Positions 1 through 7,584 of a stretch of DNA of 12,323 nt are shown here, in pieces. Where the stretch lies: contig CAMWKN010000010.1 of assembly GCA_947174825.1 (NCBI GenBank), positions 1-12,323 on the forward strand. Reading direction: 5' to 3'. The position numbers and the translations under genes are program-made. Positions within the stretch are counted from its first letter, which is position 1. Each line of letters starts with the position of its first letter. Under the pieces are notes generated by a model that was given only the letters and a program-made list of their open reading frames with translations, did no database searches and was not told where the DNA came from. Origin of the DNA: an uncultured Clostridium sp. Its GTDB lineage: Bacteria > Bacillota_A > Clostridia > Lachnospirales > Lachnospiraceae.

Positions 1-1258
1 CTCTTTGAGATACAACATCTCGTGCCATGCCAGAATATGTACGGTCAAACTCCATCTTCTGCGATGCGCGATCATAACGGAAACTCGTGACATAACTTTC
101 ATTTTTTGCAAAAGAAATGGTAAATTCTTCGTAGTTCCCCGATAATAATTCCACTGTCAGATCCAGTACCCGTCCCTGAACTCCCGGCAATGAAGTTTCT
201 CCGGATAATTCCATGCCCTCACATATGACAGCATCGCTATAATACCGTTCCAGCTCCTTAACCGGATTCTGATATAATACACCATTCCTGAACTCTATCT
301 GTCTCGGAATCGTCATCATACCATACCATTTCTGCTCCCCCGGCTTGATCATCATATCCCAAGACTGCATCCACGCAATCATAATACGTCTTCCATCCTC
401 TGTCAGCAATGTCTGTGGTGCATAAAAATCCATTCCGTAATCCAGAGAAACCACCTGCTCTTCCCGAAAATGATCCTTCTGCCTGTCATACTCTCCGATC
501 ATCGCCATCGATTGCTTTCCATTGTGAAACTCCTGTCCGTCTGCCTGCATATCCACAGGAGAAACGACCAAAATCTGTTTATCATTCAAGGAAAAAAAGT
601 CCGGACACTCCCACATCTTTCCATATTTCCCTCTGTTATCTGCCAACTCTGACAGATATCTCCAATTTCTACAATTTTCCGAAGTAAATAATAATACCCT
701 GCCATTTTTTTGTGCATCTCTGCTGCATGCCACCAAATAATAGTTGTTTCCCTCTTTCCAAATTTTAGGATCCCTGAAATCCTCACCGGATAATCCCTCT
801 GGAAGCTGGCTGATGGGAATGACTGGGTTGTCCGAAATCTTTTCATACTGGATGCCGTCGCCTATGGCGAGGCACTGATGCTGAACAACCTCTTTTGTTC
901 CGTCCTCCTGTGCTGACTCCATCACTCCGGTATATACCAACACATGCCCCTCTTTCGTCTCTATGGCACTGCCGGAAAAACATCCAGCGGCATCATAATC
1001 CGAATCTGGTGCCAATGCCACCGGAAGCTCCTCCCATTTCACAAAATCATTGGAAACAAAATGCCCCCAGTGCATAGGTCCCCATACACTGCTATATGGA
1101 TGATACTGATAAAACAAGTGGATTCTGCCCTGATAAATGGAAAATCCATTGGGATCATTCATCCATCCCACCGGTGCAGTAACATGAAATATCGGCTTTT
1201 CTCTTTGATCAATGCGATTTTGTTCCTGATACCGATTTGCCTTCTCCAATTTTGTCAT
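1..1258 (-). CDS. Glycoside hydrolase family 32 (sucrose-6-phosphate hydrolase / beta-fructosidase), 3' end cut by window edge
   Basis: The reading frame is open from an ATG at 1258 to base 1 (419 codons), so the C-terminus lies outside the window. GH32 enzymes hydrolyse beta-fructosidic bonds in sucrose, sucrose-6-phosphate or fructo-oligosaccharides. The three family motifs are present in order: WMNDPNG at residues 32-38 (D35 is the expected nucleophile), FRDP at 161-164 (transition-state Asp) and WECPD at 216-220 (E217 is the expected acid/base). A DFYAPQT motif follows near residue 280, and the part after about residue 330 reads as the start of the C-terminal beta-sandwich. Family members are often near 490 residues, so roughly 70 are probably missing. 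There is no signal peptide, so it should be cytoplasmic and act on imported sugar. GGAGG lies 7 bases before the ATG. The gene starts 26 bases after the upstream membrane-protein gene and is probably co-transcribed with it. Substrate (sucrose-6-P or fructo-oligosaccharide) cannot be fixed from sequence. Confidence 0.95.
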   Translation of the reverse strand, partial: MTKLEKANRYQEQNRIDQREKPIFHVTAPVGWMNDPNGFSIYQGRIHLFYQYHPYSSVWGPMHWGHFVSNDFVKWEELPVALAPDSDYDAAGCFSGSAIETKEGHVLVYTGVMESAQEDGTKEVVQHQCLAIGDGIQYEKISDNPVIPISQLPEGLSGEDFRDPKIWKEGNNYYLVACSRDAQKNGRVLLFTSENCRNWRYLSELADNRGKYGKMWECPDFFSLNDKQILVVSPVDMQADGQEFHNGKQSMAMIGEYDRQKDHFREEQVVSLDYGMDFYAPQTLLTEDGRRIMIAWMQSWDMMIKPGEQKWYGMMTIPRQIEFRNGVLYQNPVKELERYYSDAVICEGMELSGETSLPGVQGRVLDLTVELLSGNYEEFTISFAKNESYVTSFRYDRASQKMEFDRTYSGMARDVVSQR

Positions 1259-1284
1259 ACGAATCCTCCATCTATCATTAGCCC

Positions 1285-1644
1285 TTAGTTTTTCCATACA
1301 ATTCTTATATGTGGATAAGCAATGGCCACGACCATAAACAACATAACACAAAAAATAACGCAAACTACCACCCAGTTCTTGACCCCTTTCATTTCCTGAA
1401 CTGCCATCTCATATTTTCTAGTGCTAACGAAAGGAATTAACCCACAAAACAGACCGCCTAACACACCGACACATAACATTTGACCATTCCTGCAAATAAT
1501 CAATAGTACAAGATCAATCAAGACCCCTGCCCTAATTACGTATTTCCGGTTCTTTCCCTCTAAGAAAAGACAGACAAACAGCCAGATTGCGGCAACAATT
1601 ATCCCACCCAATAAGATAACATCGGTTAAATTTGTTCGCTCCAT
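1285..1644 (-). CDS. Small multi-pass membrane protein, unknown function
   Basis: This is a 119-residue protein that I do not recognise. It has about four hydrophobic segments: residues 9-28, 36-51, 56-72 and 88-111, separated by short charged loops (EGKNRK, STRKYE, QEMKGVK). That pattern fits a small integral membrane protein of the cytoplasmic membrane. The start is supported by GAGGGA about 7 bases upstream of the ATG. The stop is only 26 bases before the GH32 start, so the two could be one transcript, but nothing in the protein indicates a sugar-related role. No promoter with a good -35 and -10 was found in the 98 bases upstream. Confidence 0.75.
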   Translation of the reverse strand: MERTNLTDVILLGGIIVAAIWLFVCLFLEGKNRKYVIRAGVLIDLVLLIICRNGQMLCVGVLGGLFCGLIPFVSTRKYEMAVQEMKGVKNWVVVCVIFCVMLFMVVAIAYPHIRIVWKN

Positions 1645-1742
1645 CTATACTTCCCTCATTTCACCAAGCGAAATTTATGATTTCGTAATAATAGCAATAG
1701 CACATGGCATTCTTCCTGTAACAACATCATTTTCCATCGCGT

Positions 1743-2906
1743 CTATATTTTTACCTTAATCAGCCGAATGGGTTTATCTGCATTTCCCCAAATAACCGTA
1801 TATACACTGTCCTTATAAACCTTGATATCCCCCACTACTTCGCCATCCACCTGATAATCCTGTAATATCTTACCATTCTTTATTTCTATCTGTTTGATAG
1901 ATTTATTAAAATCACCAACCAGAACCGTAGTACGATCAATATCAAAATACGCACAGCCATTTTTCAAAAAAACAGACCAGTTCACTTTACCACTTTTTAC
2001 ATCAATACAGTTTATATATCCATCTCTTCCTGACGTTCCAAATAATAGGTTATCACCCCAAAAATGCAAGTCAGTATATAGCCATGGATTCGTTCTTACA
2101 CTATAGATTTCCTCACCATTTTCTATATCCAAACAAATTAATTCTGTACTATTTTTCACCCAAATTATCTTTTCTTTTTGCTGATACACTTTGCATTTTA
2201 ACTGTGGTCCCTGAAACTTACGCTTATTTCTCCATATTACCTGCTTTAATTTTTGATTATATTTTAGGACACCTGCATTCGTCCAATTAGTATATCCAAT
2301 TAATATATTTTCATCATCTATGCGGATCGGATGAAAAAGCTTGTTTATTCTCGATATTTTAATTCTGTCACTTACCTTTCCGCTCTCCATTTCGATTAAT
2401 AATAATTCATGGTCACCGTAACATGCGACAGTATTTTCAAACAGGGTTATCTCTCCTGTAATATAATTTGCATTTGAAATATTCACCTTCCATTCCAGCG
2501 ACAGGGTATCTAAATCATAACAGAATAAATAATCCCGGGTTGTAAACAGTAATTTACAATCATGCAGTAAATACGAATTCACTTCTCCTCTCGTACCTTC
2601 AACTCTTTTTAAGTTGGTTATCCTTAATATTTCGGACTGATCGTAGACATAAAAATCACCTGTATAAAAAATTATCTTTTCTTTATATTCCAAAATAAAA
2701 AAACTTGTAGAAATTCTCTGTTTTCCTAACGGAATATTTTCTATCTTTCCTGTCCCACTATCAACATCAATCATATGTAATTGAAGTCGTTGTTCCGATT
2801 TGCATATAAAATAAATGGTGTTATTTTTTATAAAAATTGGAGATTCATAATCGAAATCATGACTGTGTTCATTAGTCGGCAAATCATATTCCCACTTTGT
2901 TTCCAT
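1743..2906 (-). CDS. Cytoplasmic PQQ-like beta-propeller repeat protein, function unknown
   Basis: The protein is 387 residues long from the chosen start. It consists of repeated beta-rich units in which a hydrophobic strand is followed by a D-x-x-(S/T/N)-G-x-x-x-W/Y type turn, for example IDVDSGTGK, YDLDTLSLEW, LDIENGEEIY, IDVKSGKVNW and IEIKNGKI. This is the usual look of PQQ-like (quinoprotein-type) propellers, with about seven blades plausible. No signal peptide, lipobox or membrane segment is present, so it is probably cytoplasmic, and no PQQ-dependent enzyme residues can be claimed; such propellers are mostly binding scaffolds. An upstream in-frame ATG at 2924 lacks a ribosome binding site, whereas the ATG at 2906 has GGGGG 7 bases upstream (2914-2918). 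The gene starts 29 bases after the DUF3048 gene stop and may be read from that transcript or from a weak promoter at 2926-2934. Confidence 0.8.
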   Translation of the reverse strand: METKWEYDLPTNEHSHDFDYESPIFIKNNTIYFICKSEQRLQLHMIDVDSGTGKIENIPLGKQRISTSFFILEYKEKIIFYTGDFYVYDQSEILRITNLKRVEGTRGEVNSYLLHDCKLLFTTRDYLFCYDLDTLSLEWKVNISNANYITGEITLFENTVACYGDHELLLIEMESGKVSDRIKISRINKLFHPIRIDDENILIGYTNWTNAGVLKYNQKLKQVIWRNKRKFQGPQLKCKVYQQKEKIIWVKNSTELICLDIENGEEIYSVRTNPWLYTDLHFWGDNLLFGTSGRDGYINCIDVKSGKVNWSVFLKNGCAYFDIDRTTVLVGDFNKSIKQIEIKNGKILQDYQVDGEVVGDIKVYKDSVYTVIWGNADKPIRLIKVKI

Positions 2907-2925
2907 ATTTCTGCCCCCATACAAT

Positions 2926-2934
2926 ATTATAACA
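2926..2934 (-). promoter_or_regulatory. Candidate extended -10 promoter for the beta-propeller gene
   Basis: On the minus strand the sequence reads TGT-TATAAT, a perfect -10 with a TGn extension. No recognisable -35 lies 17 bases upstream. The predicted start near 2919 would leave a leader of only about 13 bases before the ATG at 2906, so the call is tentative. Confidence 0.3.
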
Positions 2935-2935
2935 T

Positions 2936-4048
2936 CTACTTGATCTCAATAAATTTCTTCCGGCTCTTTGGATATACTGCAATATATGTCTTGCCCGGAT
3001 TAATGGTCAAAACATTTCCGTTACTGCTTTTATATACCATCTGATTCCCGGATTCTTTCCGCTCCCATGTAATTTTCTGTGCCTTACCATTGCTAATATA
3101 ATAACCCTTTCCGGAATTATTAGACAATTCCATGGTCTGATATCCATTGTGGTCAATATCAGACTCCTCTACCAACTGAATAATCACATTTTTGAAAGCA
3201 AGCTGCTTTTTGTAATGGGTATCCATATGTTTCTGACCGTATTCATACTTGGCATATGTCCGTTTTTTGGTACTGTATTTCAGCTTGCAGGTAGAATAAT
3301 TAGAAAATGGTAAGGTAATATTATTGGCAGCATCACCACTTGCTAACTCCGTATCCTCCTCATAAAAAGTAAAATGTTCCGCTACCTTATCCGGATTCTG
3401 TTTTCGGGAATATTTTAGTTTTTTCGCACCCTGTTGCAATTTCTTGCCAGAAGTGTAAACATTATGGGGAGCAGAGAGGGATTTATCTCTCTCATAAACC
3501 AGAGAACCAATGCCAGAAAGTCCGCTGAGATTGTTGGTTTTTAACTTCTTAATCTTTTCCGTGGCATATTTCGTGTGACCAAAATGGCAATAAATCGCAT
3601 TCCATTCTTTGGCAAACTGCACATAATAATGTCTGGCACTGCGCACCGAGCCAATCTTTTTCACCTTAGATGGATCCTGATAAATAGCCATCATACGGGT
3701 GATACCACCCTCTGCCAATGCCTCATATATAATATCTGCCTTGGAAGTACCTTTCTGGTGCTTAAAGGCATATTCAATATTATTAATCATCACTGCGTAT
3801 GGTCTTTTCGCTTCTACTTTTTCGTCAACCCACTCACCGCTTAGAGAACTCTGCACCTTGCCGGCACGGGGATCAACGGTTGGCGTCGGTACAGGAGTGG
3901 GTGTCGCCGTAACTTCCGGAGTAGGCGTACTCATATCTCTACTATTATTTTTCTGCTTTTGAATGAGCAGGGCAACTACAATGCCCACAATCACAATAAT
4001 CATAACAATTGATGTAATAACAGCTATTTTAATTTGTTTCTTCTGCAT
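2936..4048 (-). CDS. DUF3048 (YerB-like) membrane-anchored protein
   Basis: The 370-residue product has one N-terminal membrane segment (about residues 9-30, after KKQ-K), then a Thr/Pro-rich linker with repeated TPTP and PTPTP units (about 40-58), then the DUF3048 region. Family signatures are visible: RPYAVMINN near 82-90, a SKADIIYEALAEGGITRMM stretch near 102-120, and GSVRSARHYYV near 133-143. The N- and C-terminal parts correspond to the two DUF3048 domains of B. subtilis YerB. The biochemical role of the family is not established. YerB itself is a lipoprotein, but no lipobox cysteine is present here, so this version seems held by a transmembrane helix with the domain outside the cell. 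A TTG two codons upstream (4054) also has an acceptable purine-rich site. I prefer the ATG at 4048, which has AAGGA 6 bases upstream. A candidate promoter lies at 4107-4135. Confidence 0.9.
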   Translation of the reverse strand: MQKKQIKIAVITSIVMIIVIVGIVVALLIQKQKNNSRDMSTPTPEVTATPTPVPTPTVDPRAGKVQSSLSGEWVDEKVEAKRPYAVMINNIEYAFKHQKGTSKADIIYEALAEGGITRMMAIYQDPSKVKKIGSVRSARHYYVQFAKEWNAIYCHFGHTKYATEKIKKLKTNNLSGLSGIGSLVYERDKSLSAPHNVYTSGKKLQQGAKKLKYSRKQNPDKVAEHFTFYEEDTELASGDAANNITLPFSNYSTCKLKYSTKKRTYAKYEYGQKHMDTHYKKQLAFKNVIIQLVEESDIDHNGYQTMELSNNSGKGYYISNGKAQKITWERKESGNQMVYKSSNGNVLTINPGKTYIAVYPKSRKKFIEIK

Positions 4049-4106
4049 ATCCAATCCTTATCCTCTCTGTAAATCATCTAAATGAATACTGTGTTCATCA
4101 ACTCAA

Positions 4107-4135
4107 ATCATAGGTAGTATATCCAAGCTCTTCAA
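4107..4135 (-). promoter_or_regulatory. Candidate sigma-A promoter for the DUF3048 gene
   Basis: The minus strand reads TTGAAG (4130-4135), a 17-base spacer, then TATGAT (4107-4112). This matches the vegetative consensus at 4 of 6 and 5 of 6 positions with ideal spacing. The predicted start near 4100 gives a leader of about 50 bases. It lies in the 135-base gap after the epimerase gene and suggests that the DUF3048 gene begins a separate transcript. Confidence 0.5.
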
Positions 4136-4183
4136 ACCATACACACTTTATCATAACATGACTTTGCTTTTCTTTCCACTACT

Positions 4184-5356
4184 TTAATCCGGCAGCCTCC
4201 TCATCATTTCCAGACACAGCCTGGCATTATGATACGGACATTTCCACAGAGAAGCAATCGGCTGCTCCACATTAACACTCTTGTCATAAAAACGTTCGTT
4301 CAGCCATTCCGATCCCTCTCTGGCATCTACAAAATACGTTTTTGTGTAATTCCAGACTGCAAAAGCCGCATCCAGGAACTCCTGCTCCTTTCGCTTCTGA
4401 TAGGCGTTGTAAAAACCGATAATTGCTTCGCACTGTACCCACCAAATTCTGGTTTCCAACACCTTGCCCTCTTCACTTTCCGCTGCCACACTTTCTCCAT
4501 CAAAGGCAGTTTTCAAAATCTCATGCTCCAGATTGGAAAAAATAGGCTTCATAGATGTATGCAGTTCTTCATCCCCAAGAATCTCCAAACCACGCTCCAA
4601 AAGCCATGCCGTTTCTATATCATGCCCATAGGAATGTAAATCAATCAGACTGTTCATTTTGCTGTCAAAAAATACTCCCAGCCTGTGCTTAGAAGGTTCA
4701 TATATGCTTTCCTGGAAAACAGATATAATAAAGCGCATCTGCTCCGCTGCCGGCTCGTAAGCACTTACCCGGTAAAGCTCGCTATAAGCTTCATAAAGAT
4801 GCAGCGCCGTATTCATGGTTTTATCTGCCATTACCCCATTTTCCGACAAATGCTCATTACTTTGCGGCTGAAAATCTACGGTCAGAGCTTCCTGATAGCC
4901 ATATTCATCCCGGTATCTTTCCTCCACTAAAGAAAATAATTCCTTTGCCAGAGACAGAGCCTCCTCATCCTTTGTAATATCATAATAGGAAGATAAGGCA
5001 TAGATGGCAAATGCTATATTGTAAGAATGCTTAATGGTATCTAAGGGCTCCCCTTTATAGGTCACAGACCAGTATACACCGCCCCGCTCCTTATCATAAA
5101 AATGCTCCTTCAAAAACAGGTACGCATGCTTGGCATAAGAAAGCAGTTCCTCCTCTTTTAATTCCATATAAGCATTAGAAAAGGTCCACAAAATCCGGCT
5201 ATTTAAAATACATCCCTTTTCTGCTTTTTTATCCAGCACCAAGTCATAACTCTTATATCCATAATATCCGCCGTATTCGTCATCCCTCATGCTTTTCCAA
5301 AAGGGAAGGATATTGTTTAATAAAGTATCCCTCATTTCCTGTTTAATTGTGTTCAT
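4184..5356 (-). CDS. Cellobiose 2-epimerase (AGE superfamily)
   Basis: Cellobiose 2-epimerase (EC 5.1.3.11) interconverts the reducing-end glucose and mannose of beta-1,4-disaccharides in the cytoplasm. In mannan users it converts mannobiose to mannosyl-glucose, which a GH130 phosphorylase then cleaves. The 390-residue length matches the family (about 390-410). The (alpha/alpha)6-barrel pattern is clear, and the three family histidines can be placed: H186 (TALHLYEAY), H245 (SYGHDIETAWLL) and H376 (CPYHNAR). The paired Trp of RIWWVQ (305-306) and the N-terminal FWKSMRDDEYGGYYG segment also fit. No signal peptide is present. AGGAGG lies 8 bases before the ATG. The gene starts 52 bases after the GH26 gene and is almost certainly in its operon. 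N-acylglucosamine 2-epimerase is a relative, but the N-terminal segment and the GH26 neighbour favour the disaccharide enzyme. No GH130 gene or transporter lies in this window. Confidence 0.92.
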   Translation of the reverse strand: MNTIKQEMRDTLLNNILPFWKSMRDDEYGGYYGYKSYDLVLDKKAEKGCILNSRILWTFSNAYMELKEEELLSYAKHAYLFLKEHFYDKERGGVYWSVTYKGEPLDTIKHSYNIAFAIYALSSYYDITKDEEALSLAKELFSLVEERYRDEYGYQEALTVDFQPQSNEHLSENGVMADKTMNTALHLYEAYSELYRVSAYEPAAEQMRFIISVFQESIYEPSKHRLGVFFDSKMNSLIDLHSYGHDIETAWLLERGLEILGDEELHTSMKPIFSNLEHEILKTAFDGESVAAESEEGKVLETRIWWVQCEAIIGFYNAYQKRKEQEFLDAAFAVWNYTKTYFVDAREGSEWLNERFYDKSVNVEQPIASLWKCPYHNARLCLEMMRRLPD

Positions 5357-5408
5357 ACTAATGACCTCCTATCTCAAAACCACTTATATAATATTAGCCA
5401 AAATATGA

Positions 5409-6359
5409 TTAAGAAATTATGCTTTCTGTAACTGCATATTTACTTTGATACATTGCTACCAGATTTTCCGTCGAATTATACTGTTCCCCAATACAAAATT
5501 CCTTTGACCAAGTCATATAATACGCCCACGGTGTATGGGATTGTTCCAATATATGGATATCCGGAATATAAGAAATTTCCGCAAGCGCAGCTACTTTTTT
5601 CTCCGATGTGGCTGCAATCAATTCATCATACTCCTGTTGATAATCGGATGGAGCATATTCTGTCGGATAAATATCTATGGAATTAATATCTACATATTCA
5701 TCGCCCGGATAGCCCTCCGGGAGATTGCAATTCCATACCCAGAGCAGATTGTCAAGATGGTGCACCGTTACATAGTGATCAAACATCAGCTTATACAATT
5801 CCCGTGCCACTTCCGGACCTTTGGCTCCCCACCAGAACCATTTACCATAGGATTCATGGAATGGTCGCCAGAGAATAGGAACATCTGCCTCCCGAAATGG
5901 CACTAGCTGTTCTGCAATGGCATCCATATCCTGAAAGAAGGCTTTTCGCTCCGGCGTTCCCTCTATCAATACTTTTTCTGCATCGAAATCGGTATTTTCT
6001 GCATAAAAACTTTTGTCATGTCCCCCCAACGGAGAAAACCAGTGAAAAGAAAATGTCAGAATCCCATCGGATTCCTGTGCCCATTTCATCGCTGTTTTAA
6101 GCGTATCCCGATTTTCATATACCTCTGTCAGACAAGCTTCATCCGCATTATCGTAATTGATATTTGGCGAGTAGGCCAGTAATTCAAAGCCTCTAAGTTT
6201 TGGTTGTTTTCCTGTCATTTTTTTGATATAGGAAATCTCCTCCATGGCATTTGTCTGCGTGTGCTGCCCAGTAATGATAGCCTTTCCCGCTATATCGGAC
6301 AAATAATTTAATAATTCTCTTGCATTTTTCGTTGCGTTCTGATTTACTGGATTTTGCAT
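5409..6359 (-). CDS. Glycoside hydrolase family 26 beta-mannanase, cytoplasmic
   Basis: GH26 enzymes are retaining beta-mannanases that cleave beta-1,4-mannosidic bonds. The 316-residue protein is a single catalytic (beta/alpha)8 domain. Visible family features are GKAIITGQHTQ (25-35), SFHWFSPLGG (104-113), WRPFHES with the expected acid/base E169, the aromatic KWFWWG stretch (173-178) and the late-barrel AEIS with the expected nucleophile E261. WAYYMTWSKEF (278-288) is the usual final-strand motif. There is no signal peptide, binding module or anchor, unlike secreted mannanases, so it probably acts on imported manno-oligosaccharides. GGGGGA lies before the ATG and a TATAAT box at 6381-6386. 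It is followed by the cellobiose 2-epimerase gene and faces a divergent AraC-type gene. Whether it works as an endo-enzyme or releases mannobiose from chain ends cannot be read from the sequence. Confidence 0.93.
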   Translation of the reverse strand: MQNPVNQNATKNARELLNYLSDIAGKAIITGQHTQTNAMEEISYIKKMTGKQPKLRGFELLAYSPNINYDNADEACLTEVYENRDTLKTAMKWAQESDGILTFSFHWFSPLGGHDKSFYAENTDFDAEKVLIEGTPERKAFFQDMDAIAEQLVPFREADVPILWRPFHESYGKWFWWGAKGPEVARELYKLMFDHYVTVHHLDNLLWVWNCNLPEGYPGDEYVDINSIDIYPTEYAPSDYQQEYDELIAATSEKKVAALAEISYIPDIHILEQSHTPWAYYMTWSKEFCIGEQYNSTENLVAMYQSKYAVTESIIS

Positions 6360-6380
6360 GTCTTTTCCCCCTTTTTCTAC

Positions 6381-6409
6381 ATTATAAGAAATACTGTAAC
6401 ATTTCCATC
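6381..6409 (-). promoter_or_regulatory. Candidate promoter of the GH26-epimerase operon
   Basis: TATAAT is read on the minus strand at 6381-6386. The -35 position with a 17-base spacer (6404-6409) reads GATGGA and is a poor match, as expected of an activator-dependent promoter. The predicted start near 6374 leaves a short leader of about 15 bases to the GH26 ATG. A second possible promoter lies further upstream on the same strand (TTTTCA, 18 bases, TATTAT, between about 6437 and 6466). Confidence 0.4.
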
Positions 6410-6501
6410 GATGAATTTGTTTTCTGCATTTATACTATAATATCTCCAACAATTTTTCTATGAAAAAGAAATGAAAAAATTGTATAAACCTATTATTCCC
6501 C

Positions 6502-6530
6502 TTGCTAACAGATGGATGTAATGATACGAT
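6502..6530 (+). promoter_or_regulatory. Candidate promoter of the AraC-type regulator gene
   Basis: TTGCTA (6502-6507), a 17-base spacer, and TACGAT (6525-6530) preceded by TGA make an extended -10 promoter. Each hexamer matches 4 of 6 consensus positions. The predicted start near 6537 gives a leader of about 50 bases that contains the AGGAGG ribosome binding site at 6575-6580. Confidence 0.45.
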
Positions 6531-6588
6531 ACTAGTAATGAATACGAAATAACTGACATATTCGTTGCACTGACAGGAGGATTATACA

Positions 6589-7443
6589 ATGCAATTATTC
6601 GAATATATTGACATGCCAAACCAACCATATAATATTATCAATACTGATATTATTGATTCACCACTTCACTGGCATTATTATAGTGAAATATTGTATATCA
6701 CAAAGGGAAGCATTGAAATAGTATGTAACAACCAAAAAGCTCTTCTTGAGGAAGGAGATTTGTGTTATATTTATCCCTTACAGCTTCATATGGTAACAAA
6801 GGCAGATGACCAGCCTGCAGAACATACCGTTTTGCAATTTGACATTCACACCATCCATATTCCACAGACTTTTCTTTCCTCTATTTATGACTGCTTTATC
6901 CGAAGATCCCAGGATGATGATTTTTGTATGATCTTAAAGAAGGGGCAAATGGATCGTGTAAAAATAGATGCACATATTCAGTCATTGGTAAGGGAATATC
7001 AAAACAAAAATGAGCTTTATGCCTTACAGATTCAGGCAGATATTTATACACTGCTAGTCGAAATTGCCAGAAAAACCAAGAAAGATTGGCATACTGAAAA
7101 TAACAAGCAAACTGACCATGTTTTATCTCTCTATCACATTCTGGAATATATTGATACCCATTCGGGAGAACAGCTAGAAGTACAAGAACTTGCAGATATG
7201 TGCAATATGAGTTACTCTCATTTTGCCAAGCTTTTTAGGGAAAGTTATGGGCGTTCCTGCAAGGAATATATCACATACATCCGCTTAAACAAAGCACAGG
7301 ATTTTTTATTGCATACCGATTATGATTTAAATGATATTGCTCTTGAGACTGGTTTCTTTGATGCCAGCCATTTTATACGAACCTATAAAAAGTGGAGAGG
7401 GATTACACCGAAGCAGGAGAGAATGAAATTGCAGAAAGGATAG
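6589..7443 (+). CDS. AraC/XylS-family transcriptional regulator with N-terminal cupin
   Basis: The 284-residue protein has the common two-part AraC layout. Residues about 20-90 form a cupin-type sugar-sensing fold, seen in HWHYYSEILYITKG (27-40), the EEGDLCYIYP segment (54-63) and LHMV. Residues about 180-280 hold the double helix-turn-helix: ELADMCNMSYSHFAKLFRE (helix-turn-helix 1) and DIALETGFFDASHFIRTYKK (helix-turn-helix 2), ending with the family GITPKQER. It is a cytoplasmic DNA-binding protein. AGGAGG lies 8 bases before the ATG. It is transcribed away from the GH26-epimerase operon with 229 bases between, the usual arrangement for a sugar-responsive activator of the neighbouring operon. 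A manno-oligosaccharide ligand is therefore inferred, not shown. Confidence 0.93.
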   Translation: MQLFEYIDMPNQPYNIINTDIIDSPLHWHYYSEILYITKGSIEIVCNNQKALLEEGDLCYIYPLQLHMVTKADDQPAEHTVLQFDIHTIHIPQTFLSSIYDCFIRRSQDDDFCMILKKGQMDRVKIDAHIQSLVREYQNKNELYALQIQADIYTLLVEIARKTKKDWHTENNKQTDHVLSLYHILEYIDTHSGEQLEVQELADMCNMSYSHFAKLFRESYGRSCKEYITYIRLNKAQDFLLHTDYDLNDIALETGFFDASHFIRTYKKWRGITPKQERMKLQKG

Positions 7444-7521
7444 ACACTATGAAAAAATGGGATTAGGTTGATTTCATGATAAACTGCCAGTTGATTTACA
7501 TTCGTTTAATTCCTGTTATCC

Positions 7522-7527
7522 TATAAT
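7522..7527 (+). promoter_or_regulatory. Candidate -10 box for the XRE/FlhA-like gene, with nearby palindromes
   Basis: TATAAT lies about 57 bases before the ATG at 7585. The -35 position is poor (CATTCG at a 17-base spacer). An inverted repeat AACTG-C-CAGTT (7482-7492) lies upstream and the palindrome CGATATCG (7531-7538) lies just downstream, at the expected start site. Both are possible operator sites for self-control, but they are short and could be chance. Confidence 0.3.
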
Positions 7528-7584
7528 TATCGATATCGGTGTATTCAAACTGAAAGAAATAAGAAGGCAAAGGAGGCTCGCAAC

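Larger units (their letters stand above)
6360..6588. promoter_or_regulatory. Divergent control region between the GH26 operon and the AraC-type gene
   Basis: The 229 bases carry promoters for both directions and several repeats that could bind the AraC-type regulator. An 8-base inverted repeat, CAATTTTT (6450-6457) and AAAAATTG (6475-6482), encloses a direct repeat of ATGAAAAA at 6460-6467 and 6471-6478, spaced 11 bases apart (one helical turn). CATCGATG (6406-6413) is a perfect palindrome that overlaps the -35 position of the GH26 promoter. ACGAA (6544-6548) and TTCGT (6561-6565) form a weaker pair just before the AraC ribosome binding site. Regulator binding is inferred. Confidence 0.5.

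Noticed and set aside
409..687. Plus-strand open frame opposite the GH32 gene
   Set aside because: No ribosome binding site and low-complexity composition; antisense shadow of a well-supported gene.
586..846. 86-residue open frame on the minus strand
   Set aside because: It lies in another frame of the GH32 gene, whose motifs (FRDP, WECPD) are intact in the true frame, so this is a shadow.
1675..1737. 20-codon minus-strand frame (starts MENDVV, ends IITKS) between the propeller and membrane-protein genes
   Set aside because: No ribosome binding site and no recognised family. It could be a gene remnant, but there is too little to support it. The hairpin at its end (CGAAAT/ATTTCG) is only 6 pairs with no T-run.
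4229..4639. 136-residue plus-strand open frame
   Set aside because: Antisense to the cellobiose 2-epimerase gene, with no ribosome binding site or recognisable domain.
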